Below the pieces are notes generated by a model that did no database searches, was not told where the DNA came from, and was given only the letters and a program-made list of their open reading frames with translations. A stretch of 64,000 bases of DNA from Cognatiluteimonas sedimenti (GTDB lineage: Bacteria > Pseudomonadota > Gammaproteobacteria > Xanthomonadales > Xanthomonadaceae). Each line of letters opens with the position of its first letter. Position 1 is the stretch's first letter. A program made the position numbers and the translations under genes. This document shows positions 36,120 to 44,971 of this stretch, in pieces. The DNA is taken from the NCBI RefSeq assembly GCF_022808325.1, contig NZ_JALGCL010000001.1:353780-417779 (forward strand), in the 5' to 3' direction.

Positions 36120-39100
36120 GTTCGCCCGCTGCGGGCATGCCGGGCACCGCGCCACCCGGGTTCAACCTGGTCGAGTTCGCCACGCGCCGCCGGGTGACGG
36201 TGGCGATGGTGACGCTGACCTTCGTGCTGTTCGGCCTGATCGCGCTGGGCGGACTCAAGGTCAACCTGCTTCCCGACCTGAGCTATCCGACCCTGACCGT
36301 GCGCACCGAATACACCGGTGCGGCGCCGTCGGAGATCGAGACCCTGATCACCCAGCCGGTCGAGGAAGCGGTCGGCGTGGTCAAGAACCTGCGCAAGCTG
36401 AAGTCGGTGTCGCGCCCGGGCCAGAGCGACGTGGTGCTCGAGTTCGCGTGGGGCACCGACATGGACCAGGCGAGCCTGGAGGTGCGCGACAAGATGGAGG
36501 CGCTGCAGTTGCCGCTCGAGGCCAAGGCGCCGGTGCTGCTGCGCTTCAACCCGTCCACCGAGCCGATCCTGCGCCTGGTGCTGTCGGACAAGGGCGCGCA
36601 GGGCAGCGAGGCCGATGCCCGGCGCCGCCTGATCGAACTGCGCCGCTACGCCGAAGACGACCTCAAGAAGAAGCTCGAACCGGTGCCCGGCGTGGCCGCG
36701 GTCAAGGTCGGCGGCGGCCTGGAGGACGAGATCCAGGTCGACATCGACCAGCAGAAGCTGGCGCAACTGAACCTCCCGATCGACACCGTGATCAACCGCC
36801 TGAAGCAGGAGAACATCAACATCTCCGGCGGCAACCTGGAGGAAGGATCGCAGCGTTACCTGGTGCGAACGGTCAACCAGTTCGCCAGCGTGGACGAGAT
36901 CCGCAACATGCTGGTGACGACGCAGTCGGCCGGCGGCGGCGCCGCCGCGAGCGCGGCCGCACAGATGGCGCGGGTCGCGGCCGCGACCGGCGACGCCAGC
37001 GCGATGGCGGCGGCCGCTTCGGTGCAGAGCGCGTCCTCGTCGGACAGCGCCGCCGCGGCCGGCGGCGTGCCGGTGCGGCTGAAGGATGTCGCCAGCGTGC
37101 GCCAGGGCTTCAAGGAGCGCGAAGCGATCATCCGCCTGGGCGGGAAGGAAGCGGTCGAGCTGGCGATCTACAAGGAGGGCGATGCCAATACCGTCGCCAC
37201 CGCCGACGCCATCGAGAAGCGGCTCGAACAGATCAGGGCCGAGGTCCCTCCGGACGCGCAGCTGACCACGATCGACGACCAGTCCCAGTTCATCCGCCAT
37301 GCCATCTCCGACGTCAAGCTCGACGCCGTGATCGGCGGCCTGCTTGCGGTGCTGATCATCTTCCTGTTCCTGCGCGACGGCTGGAGCACGTTCGTGATCG
37401 GCCTGTCGCTGCCGGTCTCGATCATCACCACGTTCTTCTTCATGGACCAGCTCGGGCTCAGCCTCAACGTGATGTCGCTCGGCGGCCTCGCGCTGGCCAC
37501 CGGCCTGGTGGTCGACGATTCGATCGTCGTGCTCGAGTCCATCGCCAAGGCGCGCGAGCGCGGGCTCGGGATCCTCGAGGCGGCGATCACCGGCACCCGC
37601 GAAGTCAGCATGGCGGTGGTGGCCTCGACCCTGACGACGGTGGCGGTGTTCCTGCCGCTGGTGTTCGTCCAGGGCATCGCCGGCGAGTTGTTCCGCGACC
37701 AGGCGCTGACCGTGGCGATCGCGATCGGCGTCTCGCTGGCGGTGGCGATGACCCTGATCCCGATGTTGAGTGCGCTCAAGGGCCGCCCGCCGATGGGTTT
37801 CCCCGAAGAGCCGCCGCATCCGAGCTGGCGGCCGGGCGCGCGCTGGCAGAAGCCCGCCGCTTACGCTGGCCGCGGGGTCGGCGCGGTGATCCGCGGCGCC
37901 TTCTTCGGCATCGCCTGGCTGGTGGTGCGCGCGTGGCGGGCCCTGGTCGCTGTCGTGGGGCCGGTCATGCGCAAGGCCAGCGACCTGGCGATGGCGCCCT
38001 ACGGCCGAGCCGAGCGCGGCTACCTTCGCCTGCTTCCGGCGGCCCTGAAGCGGCCCTGGCTGGTGCTCGGTTCGGCGGCCGCGGCGTTTGCGCTGACGGT
38101 GCTGGCGGTGCCGCTGCTGGGTGCGGACCTGATCCCGCAGCTGGCGCAGGACCGCTTCGAAATGACGGTCAAACTGCCCCCCGGGACGCCGCTGGAACAG
38201 ACCGACGCGCTGGTACGCCAGTTGCAGGCGCGGCACGCCGGCGATCCCGGCATCCGCGCGCTGTACGGCGTCAGCGGCAGCGGCACCCGGCTGGACGCCA
38301 ACCCGACCGAAAGCGGCGAGAACATCGGCAAGCTGACGGTGGTGATGGCCGATGGCGGCAGCGAGGAACTCGAGGCCAGCGAAACCGACAAGCTGCGCGC
38401 CTCGATGCGCGACCGCGCCGGCGTGCAGGTCGACTTCAGCCGCCCGCAACTGGTCAGCCTGTCGACGCCGCTGGAAATCGAGCTGCGCGGCCAGGACCTG
38501 GAGACGCTGCGGGTGGCCGGCCAGAAGATGGCGACGCTGCTGCGCGGAAACCCGCACTACGCCGACGTCAAGTCGACGGTGGAGCAGGGCTTCCCGGAGA
38601 TCCAGATCCGCTTCGACCAGGTCCGCGCGGGCGCGCTCGGGCTGACGACGCGGCAGATCGCCGACGTCGTGGTCAACAAGGTCAAGGGCAACGTCGCCAC
38701 CCGTTACAGTTTCCGCGACCGCAAGATCGACGTGCTGGTGCGCGCACGCGAAACCGACCGCGCCTCGCTGCAGGACATCCGCCAGCTGATCGTCAATCCC
38801 GGCAGCGCCAGTCCGGTGCGGCTGGAGTCGGTCGCCGACATCGTCGCCACCACCGGCCCCAGCGAGATCCATCGCGCCGACCAGGTGCGCGTGGCGATCG
38901 TCTCGGCCAACCTGCGCGACATCGACCTCGGCGGGGCGGTGCAGGAAGTGCGCGACATGGTCGCGCGCGATCCGCTCGCCGCCGGCGTGGGCATGCACAT
39001 CGGCGGCCAGGGCGAGGAACTCGGCGAATCGCTGCGCTCGCTGGTGTTCGCGTTCGGGCTGGCGATCTTCCTGGTGTACCTGGTGATGGCTTCGCAGTTC

Positions 39101-39655
39101 GAGTCGCTGCTGCATCCGTTCGTGATCCTGTTCACCATCCCGCTGGCGCTGGTCGGCGCGGTGCTCGCGCTGCTGCTGACCCGCTCGCCGGTGTCGGTCG
39201 TGGTGTTCATCGGGTTGATCCTGCTGGTGGGCCTGGTGGTGAAGAACGCGATCATCCTGATCGACAAGGTCAACCAGTTGCGCGAGGCGGGCATGCCCAA
39301 GCGCGAATCGCTGGTCGAAGGCGCGCGCTCCAGGTTGCGCCCGATCATCATGACCACCACCTGCACCCTGTTCGGCTTCCTGCCGCTGGCCCTTGCGCTG
39401 GGCGAGGGCGCTGAGGTGCGCTCGCCGATGGCCGTGACCGTGATCGGCGGGCTGCTGGTGTCGACCCTGCTGACGCTGGTGGTGATCCCGGTGGTGTACG
39501 ACCTGCTCGATCGCAAGCCCGACGGCTACTACAGCGAACGCGCCCGGCGCGCCCGCGTCGACGCGGCGGCTACCGCGGAGCGGCTCAGCCACGACCAGGA
39601 CCCGCTCGACGAAGGCCAGGGCGGGCTGCACGGCGGCGGGGCGGAGCCGGCATGA
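36116..39655 (+). CDS. RND efflux permease subunit (1179 aa)
   Basis: Predicted 1179-residue RND pump subunit, about 130 residues longer than AcrB. FATRRRVTVAMVTLTFVLFG is helix 1; helix 4 has LATGLVVDDSIVVLE with the proton-relay Asp pair; the C-terminal half repeats the fold. Extra length comes from an Ala/Ser/Gly-rich insertion (about 270-315) in the first porter loop and an extended link between helices 6 and 7 (about 560-640) with hydrophobic stretches. Start is GTG at 36116. Substrate unknown; probably hetero-oligomer with the next gene, as in MdtBC-like systems. Confidence 0.92.
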   Translation: MSSPAAGMPGTAPPGFNLVEFATRRRVTVAMVTLTFVLFGLIALGGLKVNLLPDLSYPTLTVRTEYTGAAPSEIETLITQPVEEAVGVVKNLRKLKSVSRPGQSDVVLEFAWGTDMDQASLEVRDKMEALQLPLEAKAPVLLRFNPSTEPILRLVLSDKGAQGSEADARRRLIELRRYAEDDLKKKLEPVPGVAAVKVGGGLEDEIQVDIDQQKLAQLNLPIDTVINRLKQENINISGGNLEEGSQRYLVRTVNQFASVDEIRNMLVTTQSAGGGAAASAAAQMARVAAATGDASAMAAAASVQSASSSDSAAAAGGVPVRLKDVASVRQGFKEREAIIRLGGKEAVELAIYKEGDANTVATADAIEKRLEQIRAEVPPDAQLTTIDDQSQFIRHAISDVKLDAVIGGLLAVLIIFLFLRDGWSTFVIGLSLPVSIITTFFFMDQLGLSLNVMSLGGLALATGLVVDDSIVVLESIAKARERGLGILEAAITGTREVSMAVVASTLTTVAVFLPLVFVQGIAGELFRDQALTVAIAIGVSLAVAMTLIPMLSALKGRPPMGFPEEPPHPSWRPGARWQKPAAYAGRGVGAVIRGAFFGIAWLVVRAWRALVAVVGPVMRKASDLAMAPYGRAERGYLRLLPAALKRPWLVLGSAAAAFALTVLAVPLLGADLIPQLAQDRFEMTVKLPPGTPLEQTDALVRQLQARHAGDPGIRALYGVSGSGTRLDANPTESGENIGKLTVVMADGGSEELEASETDKLRASMRDRAGVQVDFSRPQLVSLSTPLEIELRGQDLETLRVAGQKMATLLRGNPHYADVKSTVEQGFPEIQIRFDQVRAGALGLTTRQIADVVVNKVKGNVATRYSFRDRKIDVLVRARETDRASLQDIRQLIVNPGSASPVRLESVADIVATTGPSEIHRADQVRVAIVSANLRDIDLGGAVQEVRDMVARDPLAAGVGMHIGGQGEELGESLRSLVFAFGLAIFLVYLVMASQFESLLHPFVILFTIPLALVGAVLALLLTRSPVSVVVFIGLILLVGLVVKNAIILIDKVNQLREAGMPKRESLVEGARSRLRPIIMTTTCTLFGFLPLALALGEGAEVRSPMAVTVIGGLLVSTLLTLVVIPVVYDLLDRKPDGYYSERARRARVDAAATAERLSHDQDPLDEGQGGLHGGGAEPA

Positions 39656-42600
39656 CCACGATCGCAGAACGCAGCATCCGTCGCCCGGTGACGACGGTGA
39701 TGCTGTTCGTGTCGCTGTTCGTGATCGGATTGATCGCGGCGGTGCGGCTGCCGCTGGAACTGTTCCCGGAGGTCACGCCGCCGTTCATCTACGTGTCGTT
39801 GCCGTACGCGGGCTCGACCCCGAAGGAAGTCGAACGCAGCCTGCTGCGCCCGGTGGAGGATGCGCTGGCGACGATGAGCGGCATCAAGGCGATGGAATCG
39901 AGCGCCCGGTCCGATGGCGCCGGCATCTTCATCACCTTCACCGACTGGGAACGCGACAGCGCGATCGCCGCGTCCGAGGCGCGCGAACGCATCGACGCGA
40001 TCCTCGGCGAACTGCCCGACGACCTGCGCCGCTACGACGTGTTCAAGTGGTCGACCAACGACCAGGCGGCGGTGGAGTTGCGGCTGACCGGCGCGGACAT
40101 GGTGGCGCAACACGACCTGATCGAGCGCGAATTCAAGCGCCGCCTGGAGCGGCTGCCAGGCGTGGCCCGGGTCGAGGTCGAGGGCGTGCCGGAAAACGAA
40201 GTCGAGATCGCCATCGACCCCGACCGCCTGACCGCGCACGGGATCGGCCTCAATACCCTGACCGCGCGCCTGCAGAGCCAGAATTTCTCGGTGTCCGCCG
40301 GGCGCATCACCGATGCGGGGCGGCGCCTGCGGGTGCAGCCGGTCGGCGAGCTGACCGACCTGCAGCAACTGCGTGACCTGGTGATCGACGGCAAGGGCAC
40401 GCGGCTGGGCGACATCGCCGCGATCGACCTGAAGCCGGAGCGGCTGACGTACGCGCGGCTCGTCGACGGCCGTCCGTCGGTGGGCCTGGACATCTACAAG
40501 GAGCGCAGCGCGAACCTGGTGTCGATGGCGCGCGGCGTGCTCGACGAGGTCGAGAGGATCAAGGCGGAGCCGTCGGTCGCCGGGATCGACGTCGAAGTCA
40601 CCGACAACCAGGGCGAGGCGGTCACCAGCTCGTTGCTGGAGCTGGCGGAAGCCGGCGCGATCGGCCTGCTGCTGTCGATCGCGGTACTGTTCTTCTTCCT
40701 GCGCCACTGGGCCTCGACCCTGATGGTGACGCTGGCGATCCCGATCTGTTTCGTGATCACCCTGGGCTTCATGTATTTCTTCGGCGTGACCCTCAACATC
40801 CTGTCGATGATGGGCCTGCTGCTGGCCATCGGCATGCTGGTCGACAACGCGGTGGTGGTGGTGGAGAGCATCTACCAGGAACGGGAACGGATGCCGGGGC
40901 AGCCGCGGCTGGCCTCGATCGTCGGCACCCGGCACGTGGCGATCGCGCTTTCCGCGGGCACCCTGTGCCACTGCATCGTGTTCCTGCCGACGCTGTTCGG
41001 CGAGCGCAACTTCATCAGCATCTACCTGTCGCAGATCGCTATCACCATTTCCGTGTCCCTGCTGGCGTCCTGGCTGGTGGCCGTCAGCCTGATCCCGATG
41101 CTGTCGGCGCGGCTGAAGACCCCGCCCGCGGTGCGCAACGAGAACGGGTTGATCCCGCGCATGCAGCAGCGATACGCACGCTTCCTGCGCTGGACCCTGG
41201 AGCATCGCGGCTGGAGCGTGCTGGGCATCCTGCTGATCGTGGCCGTGAGCGTGGTGCCGATGACCATGACCAAGACCAACATGTTCGGCGGCGACGACGC
41301 CGGCGAGATCGACATCTTCTACCAGTGGAACGGTTCCTATTCCAAGGAACAGATGGGCGAGGAAGTCGGGCGCGTGGAAGCCTACGTCAACGCCAATCGC
41401 GAGCGCTTCCACGTCACCCAGGTGTATTCGCGCTACAGCGAGCAGGGCTGGGCGCGGACCCAGCTCAAGCTCGACAGCAAGGACCGCGCCCAGGCCACGG
41501 CGGTGACGGAGGCCCTGCGCAAGGGCATGCCCAAGTCCGCGCGCGCCAACATCGGCATCGGCGACCAGGGCGGGCCCGGCGCCGGCGGCGGCCCGGGCAA
41601 GGAGGTCGAGGTACGGCTGGTGGGCGATTCCACCCAGACCCTGCAGGAGCTGGCCGAAGAGGTCGTGCCGATCCTGTCGCGGCGCAAGGAGCTGCGCGAC
41701 GTTCGGGTCGACAGCGGCGACAGCAACAGCGAGCTCACCGTGCGGGTGGATCGCGAACGCGCGGCGGCGTTCGGTTTCAGCGCGCAGGAAGTGGCGCAGT
41801 TCGTCGGCCTGGCGCTGCGCGGCGCGCCGTTGCGGGAGTTCCGCGAGGGCGAGAACGAACTGCCGGTGACGGTGCGCTTCGCCGGCGCCGACCACTTCGG
41901 CGCCGCCGACCTGCAGGACTTCACCGTCCGTGCCTCGGACGGCCGCAGCGTCCCGTTGCTGGCGATGGTCGACGTGGCGGTGCAGCCGTCGGCGACCGAG
42001 ATCGAGCGCAACGATCGCCAGACCACGCTCACGATCCAGGCGGGCCTGGGCAAGGACGTGACCATGCCAGATGCGCGCAAGGCGATGGAGGAGACGCTGA
42101 AGGCGGTGGCGTTCCCGGCCGGCTACGGCTACAGCTTCGAGGGCGGCGGCTTCCAGGACGACGCCGAGGCGATGAAGCAGATGATGTTCAACCTCGCCAT
42201 CGCGCTGGTGATGATCTACGTGGTGATGGCGGCGGTGTTCGAATCGTTGCTGTTCCCGTCGGCGATCATGAGCGGCGTGCTGTTCTCGGTGTTCGGCGTG
42301 TACTGGCTGTTCTGGCTGACCGGGACCGAGTTCAACATCATGGCCTTCATCGGCATCCTGGTACTGATGGGCGTGGTGGTGAACAACGGCATCGTGCTGG
42401 TCGAGCACATCAACAACCTTCGCCGGCGCGGCATGGACCGGACCGAGGCCCTGGTCAACGGCGGGCGCGAGCGCTTGCGGCCGATCCTGATGACCATGGG
42501 CACGGCGATCCTGGCGATGGTGCCGATCGCGATCGGCAACACCCAGATGGCCGGCGACGGGCCGGCGTACTACCCGATGGCGCGCGCGATCGCCGGTGGA

Positions 42601-42756
42601 CTGGCGTTTTCGACCGTGGTCAGCCTGCTGTTCCTGCCGACCATCTACGCGATCCTGGACGACCTGCGCCACGGCAGCGCGCGACTGCTGCGCAAGGCGC
42701 GCGGCATGCATGCGGCCGTTCCGGCTGGTGTCGTCGCGGCCGACACGGTTGGATGA
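39652..42756 (+). CDS. RND efflux permease subunit (1034 aa)
   Basis: Predicted 1034-residue RND pump, standard length. SIRRPVTTVMLFVSLFVIG is helix 1; helix 4 reads LLAIGMLVDNAVVVVES, so the second Asp of the usual pair is Asn here, as in SwrC-like branches. GIVLVEHINNLRRRGMDR in helix 10 supplies the conserved Lys/Arg side region. A Gly-rich loop (GGPGAGGGPGK) lies near residue 640. 4-bp overlap with the first pump gene. No outer-membrane TolC-like gene adjoins, so the operon must use a channel encoded elsewhere. Confidence 0.92.
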   Translation: MTTIAERSIRRPVTTVMLFVSLFVIGLIAAVRLPLELFPEVTPPFIYVSLPYAGSTPKEVERSLLRPVEDALATMSGIKAMESSARSDGAGIFITFTDWERDSAIAASEARERIDAILGELPDDLRRYDVFKWSTNDQAAVELRLTGADMVAQHDLIEREFKRRLERLPGVARVEVEGVPENEVEIAIDPDRLTAHGIGLNTLTARLQSQNFSVSAGRITDAGRRLRVQPVGELTDLQQLRDLVIDGKGTRLGDIAAIDLKPERLTYARLVDGRPSVGLDIYKERSANLVSMARGVLDEVERIKAEPSVAGIDVEVTDNQGEAVTSSLLELAEAGAIGLLLSIAVLFFFLRHWASTLMVTLAIPICFVITLGFMYFFGVTLNILSMMGLLLAIGMLVDNAVVVVESIYQERERMPGQPRLASIVGTRHVAIALSAGTLCHCIVFLPTLFGERNFISIYLSQIAITISVSLLASWLVAVSLIPMLSARLKTPPAVRNENGLIPRMQQRYARFLRWTLEHRGWSVLGILLIVAVSVVPMTMTKTNMFGGDDAGEIDIFYQWNGSYSKEQMGEEVGRVEAYVNANRERFHVTQVYSRYSEQGWARTQLKLDSKDRAQATAVTEALRKGMPKSARANIGIGDQGGPGAGGGPGKEVEVRLVGDSTQTLQELAEEVVPILSRRKELRDVRVDSGDSNSELTVRVDRERAAAFGFSAQEVAQFVGLALRGAPLREFREGENELPVTVRFAGADHFGAADLQDFTVRASDGRSVPLLAMVDVAVQPSATEIERNDRQTTLTIQAGLGKDVTMPDARKAMEETLKAVAFPAGYGYSFEGGGFQDDAEAMKQMMFNLAIALVMIYVVMAAVFESLLFPSAIMSGVLFSVFGVYWLFWLTGTEFNIMAFIGILVLMGVVVNNGIVLVEHINNLRRRGMDRTEALVNGGRERLRPILMTMGTAILAMVPIAIGNTQMAGDGPAYYPMARAIAGGLAFSTVVSLLFLPTIYAILDDLRHGSARLLRKARGMHAAVPAGVVAADTVG

Positions 42757-42762
42757 TGCGAT

Positions 42763-42783
42763 GGGCGGGCCTCGTGCCCGCCC
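42763..42783. terminator. Hairpin between convergent RND and TraB genes
   Basis: GGGCGGGC (42763-42770) pairs with GCCCGCCC (42776-42783) over CTCGT. Only GGTT follows on the plus strand, so termination efficiency is doubtful, but it is the only hairpin in the 96-bp gap. Confidence 0.4.
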
Positions 42784-42852
42784 GGTTCCCGGAGTGCGGC
42801 CGTGCGGCAGCCGGCCCGGGGCAATGCCGCCTGCCGTCGTGACCGGGCCTGG

Positions 42853-44091
42853 TCAGCCGAGCAGCTTGCCCAGCATCCTGGCGCCGCCGAGCCAGACGCC
42901 GATCGCGGTGCCCAGGCTGGTGAGGAAGAAATTCAGCAACACGCGCGCCACCCGGTTGCGCCACCAGCCGCGGATGGTGGCGACGTCGTTGCGCAGTGCC
43001 ATGAAATCGGCATGCGTCGGCTTGCGCACCCAGGCCTCGACCAGCGCGCTGATCGTGCCCGATGCCAGGGCGGGGTGCAGGGGCGTGATCGGCGAGGCAA
43101 GGAAGGCGGCGAGGATGCTCAATGGGTGGCCGCCGGCGACCGCGCAGCCGATCGCGCCGAGCGTTCCGGTCAGCAGCACCCAGTACAGCAGCAGGTCGGC
43201 GCCGACATCGATGCCGCCGCGCCAGAAGCCCCAGGCGAAGCCCCCGAGCACGAACGTCGCCAGCATGACCGAGAACCACGGGATCGAGGATTTTTCCTTC
43301 ACCGTTTCCAGCTCGACGCGGGCCGCGGTCGGTTCCTCGTGGCCTTCGGGCAGGTGCTGCGCCAGGCCGCGCAGATGCCCGGCACCGACCACCGCCAGCA
43401 CTTCCCGCGCGCCGCTGGCGGCGGTGGCCGACTCGCGCAGGCGCGCGGCCATGTAGCGGTCGCGTTCGGCGATCACGGCTTCGTACAGCGCCGGGTTGCC
43501 GGCGGCGAATTCGCCGAAACTGGCTTCCAGCATGTCGCCGTGCTTCAGCTTTTCGATCTCGTCGTCGCCTACGTCCTCGTCGCCGAACAGGGCCGCGATC
43601 AGCCCGCCCATCAGGTTCGCCCGGCCCCACCAGCCCAGCCGCTGCGAGGCGCGCTTGAAGGTGATGCCCACGTCGCGGTCGATCAGGTGCAGTGCAAGCC
43701 CGCGCGCGCGCGCGTCCACCGCGGCGGCCTTGAGCTCGGCGCCGGGCTCGATGCCCAGTTGTTCGGCGAGCCTGCGCTGGTAGGCCGCCAGCCCGAGGTT
43801 GGCGGCGAACAGCGAGGTCTTGCCGGACCGTATCACCTGCACCAGGTCGAGCTTGGCCAGGGCGCCGGGGTCGGTCAGCGACTGCAGCCGCTGCGGGTCC
43901 AGCTCGACCGCAATGGTGTCGAAGCCGCCGCCGTCGATCGCCGCGCGTACGGCCTCGACGCTGCTGCTGGAGACGTGGGCGGTGCCGAGCAGCGTGTAGC
44001 GCACGCCATCGCGCTCGACGACCGCGTGCGGTTGCGAGCGCCAATCGATGGTCGTGGCCGCGGGCGTGGCCGCGTCGTCAGCGTCAGTCAC
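42853..44091 (-). CDS. TraB/GumN-family membrane protein
   Basis: Predicted 412-residue protein of the TraB family. The N-terminal soluble domain has the family motif YTLLGTAHVSSSSVEAVR and a second GxxH site in VVGAGHLRGLAQ; the C-terminal 130 residues contain about three or four membrane helices and the PLHPALASG segment. GTG at 44091 overlaps the aguB stop and is preferred; ATG at 44121 would add ten residues. Family members are proposed metalloproteases or inhibitors; a role here is not known. Third gene of aguA-aguB-traB. Confidence 0.83.
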   Translation of the reverse strand: MTDADDAATPAATTIDWRSQPHAVVERDGVRYTLLGTAHVSSSSVEAVRAAIDGGGFDTIAVELDPQRLQSLTDPGALAKLDLVQVIRSGKTSLFAANLGLAAYQRRLAEQLGIEPGAELKAAAVDARARGLALHLIDRDVGITFKRASQRLGWWGRANLMGGLIAALFGDEDVGDDEIEKLKHGDMLEASFGEFAAGNPALYEAVIAERDRYMAARLRESATAASGAREVLAVVGAGHLRGLAQHLPEGHEEPTAARVELETVKEKSSIPWFSVMLATFVLGGFAWGFWRGGIDVGADLLLYWVLLTGTLGAIGCAVAGGHPLSILAAFLASPITPLHPALASGTISALVEAWVRKPTHADFMALRNDVATIRGWWRNRVARVLLNFFLTSLGTAIGVWLGGARMLGKLLG

Positions 44092-44971
44092 GGTAGCGCT
44101 TCGTGAGGTCGCCGTAGGCATCGATGCGACGGTCGCGCAGGAACGGCCAGATGCGGCGTACGTGTTCGCTGCGCTGCATGTCGACCTCGGCCAGCAGCAG
44201 TTGCGGCTCGCCGCCAGCCTCGGCGATGAATTCGCCCTGCGGCCCGAGCACGTGGCTGTTGCCCCAGAAATCGATGCCCGCCGCGCCGAGCGGCGAACGT
44301 TCGTGGCCGACGCGGTTGCACGACAGCACCGGCAGCCCGTTGGCGACCGCGTGGCCGCGGTGGCTGAGGATCCAGGCGTTGCGCTGGCGATCCTTCTCGG
44401 CCTGCCCGTCGCCGGGATCCCAGCCGATCGCGGTCGGGTACAGCAGCAGCTCCGCGCCCGCCAGCGCCATCAGCCGCGCCGCCTCCGGATACCACTGGTC
44501 CCAGCACACCAGCACGCCGAGCCGGCCGACGCTGGTGTCGATCGGGGTGAAGCCGAGGTCGCCGGGGGTGAAGTAGAACTTCTCCTGGAAGCCCGGATCG
44601 TCGGGGATGTGCATCTTGCGGTACTTGCCGGCGGTCGAACCGTCGGCATCGAAGACCACCGCGGTGTTGTGGTACAGGCCGGTTGCGCGCTTCTCGAACA
44701 GCGAACTGACCAGCACCACGCCGTGCTGTTTCGCCAGCGCCCCGAGGCGCTGCGTGCTTGGGCCCGGGATGGGTTCGGCGAGGTCGAACTCATCCACCGA
44801 CTCGTGCTGGCAGAAGTAGGCGCTGTTGTGCAGTTCCTGCAGCAGCACGAGCCTGGCGCCCTGCGCCGCGGCCTCGGCCACTCGCTGCTCGATGACGGCG
44901 AGGTTGGCGTCGGCATCGCCATGGTTGCGTTCCTGGACCAGGGCAACAGGAAGCGTCTTGGGCTTGGACAT
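44084..44971 (-). CDS. aguB: N-carbamoylputrescine amidase
   Basis: Predicted 295-residue nitrilase-superfamily hydrolase that converts N-carbamoylputrescine to putrescine, CO2 and NH3. The Glu-Lys-Cys triad is visible in LLQELHNSAYF, GKYRKMHIPDD and LVCWDQWYPE (Cys). QEKFYFTPGD is specific for the AguB branch. Start MSKPKT shares one base with the aguA stop. With AguA it completes the arginine-decarboxylase route to putrescine. Confidence 0.96.
   Translation of the reverse strand: MSKPKTLPVALVQERNHGDADANLAVIEQRVAEAAAQGARLVLLQELHNSAYFCQHESVDEFDLAEPIPGPSTQRLGALAKQHGVVLVSSLFEKRATGLYHNTAVVFDADGSTAGKYRKMHIPDDPGFQEKFYFTPGDLGFTPIDTSVGRLGVLVCWDQWYPEAARLMALAGAELLLYPTAIGWDPGDGQAEKDRQRNAWILSHRGHAVANGLPVLSCNRVGHERSPLGAAGIDFWGNSHVLGPQGEFIAEAGGEPQLLLAEVDMQRSEHVRRIWPFLRDRRIDAYGDLTKRYRD

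Noticed and set aside
35951-39631. Open frame of 1226 codons on the minus strand opposite the RND genes
   Set aside because: Antisense to a clear RND pump; composition is His/Arg/Gln-rich with no motif, a normal artefact of very high GC at third codon positions. The same holds for the frame at 39529-42711.
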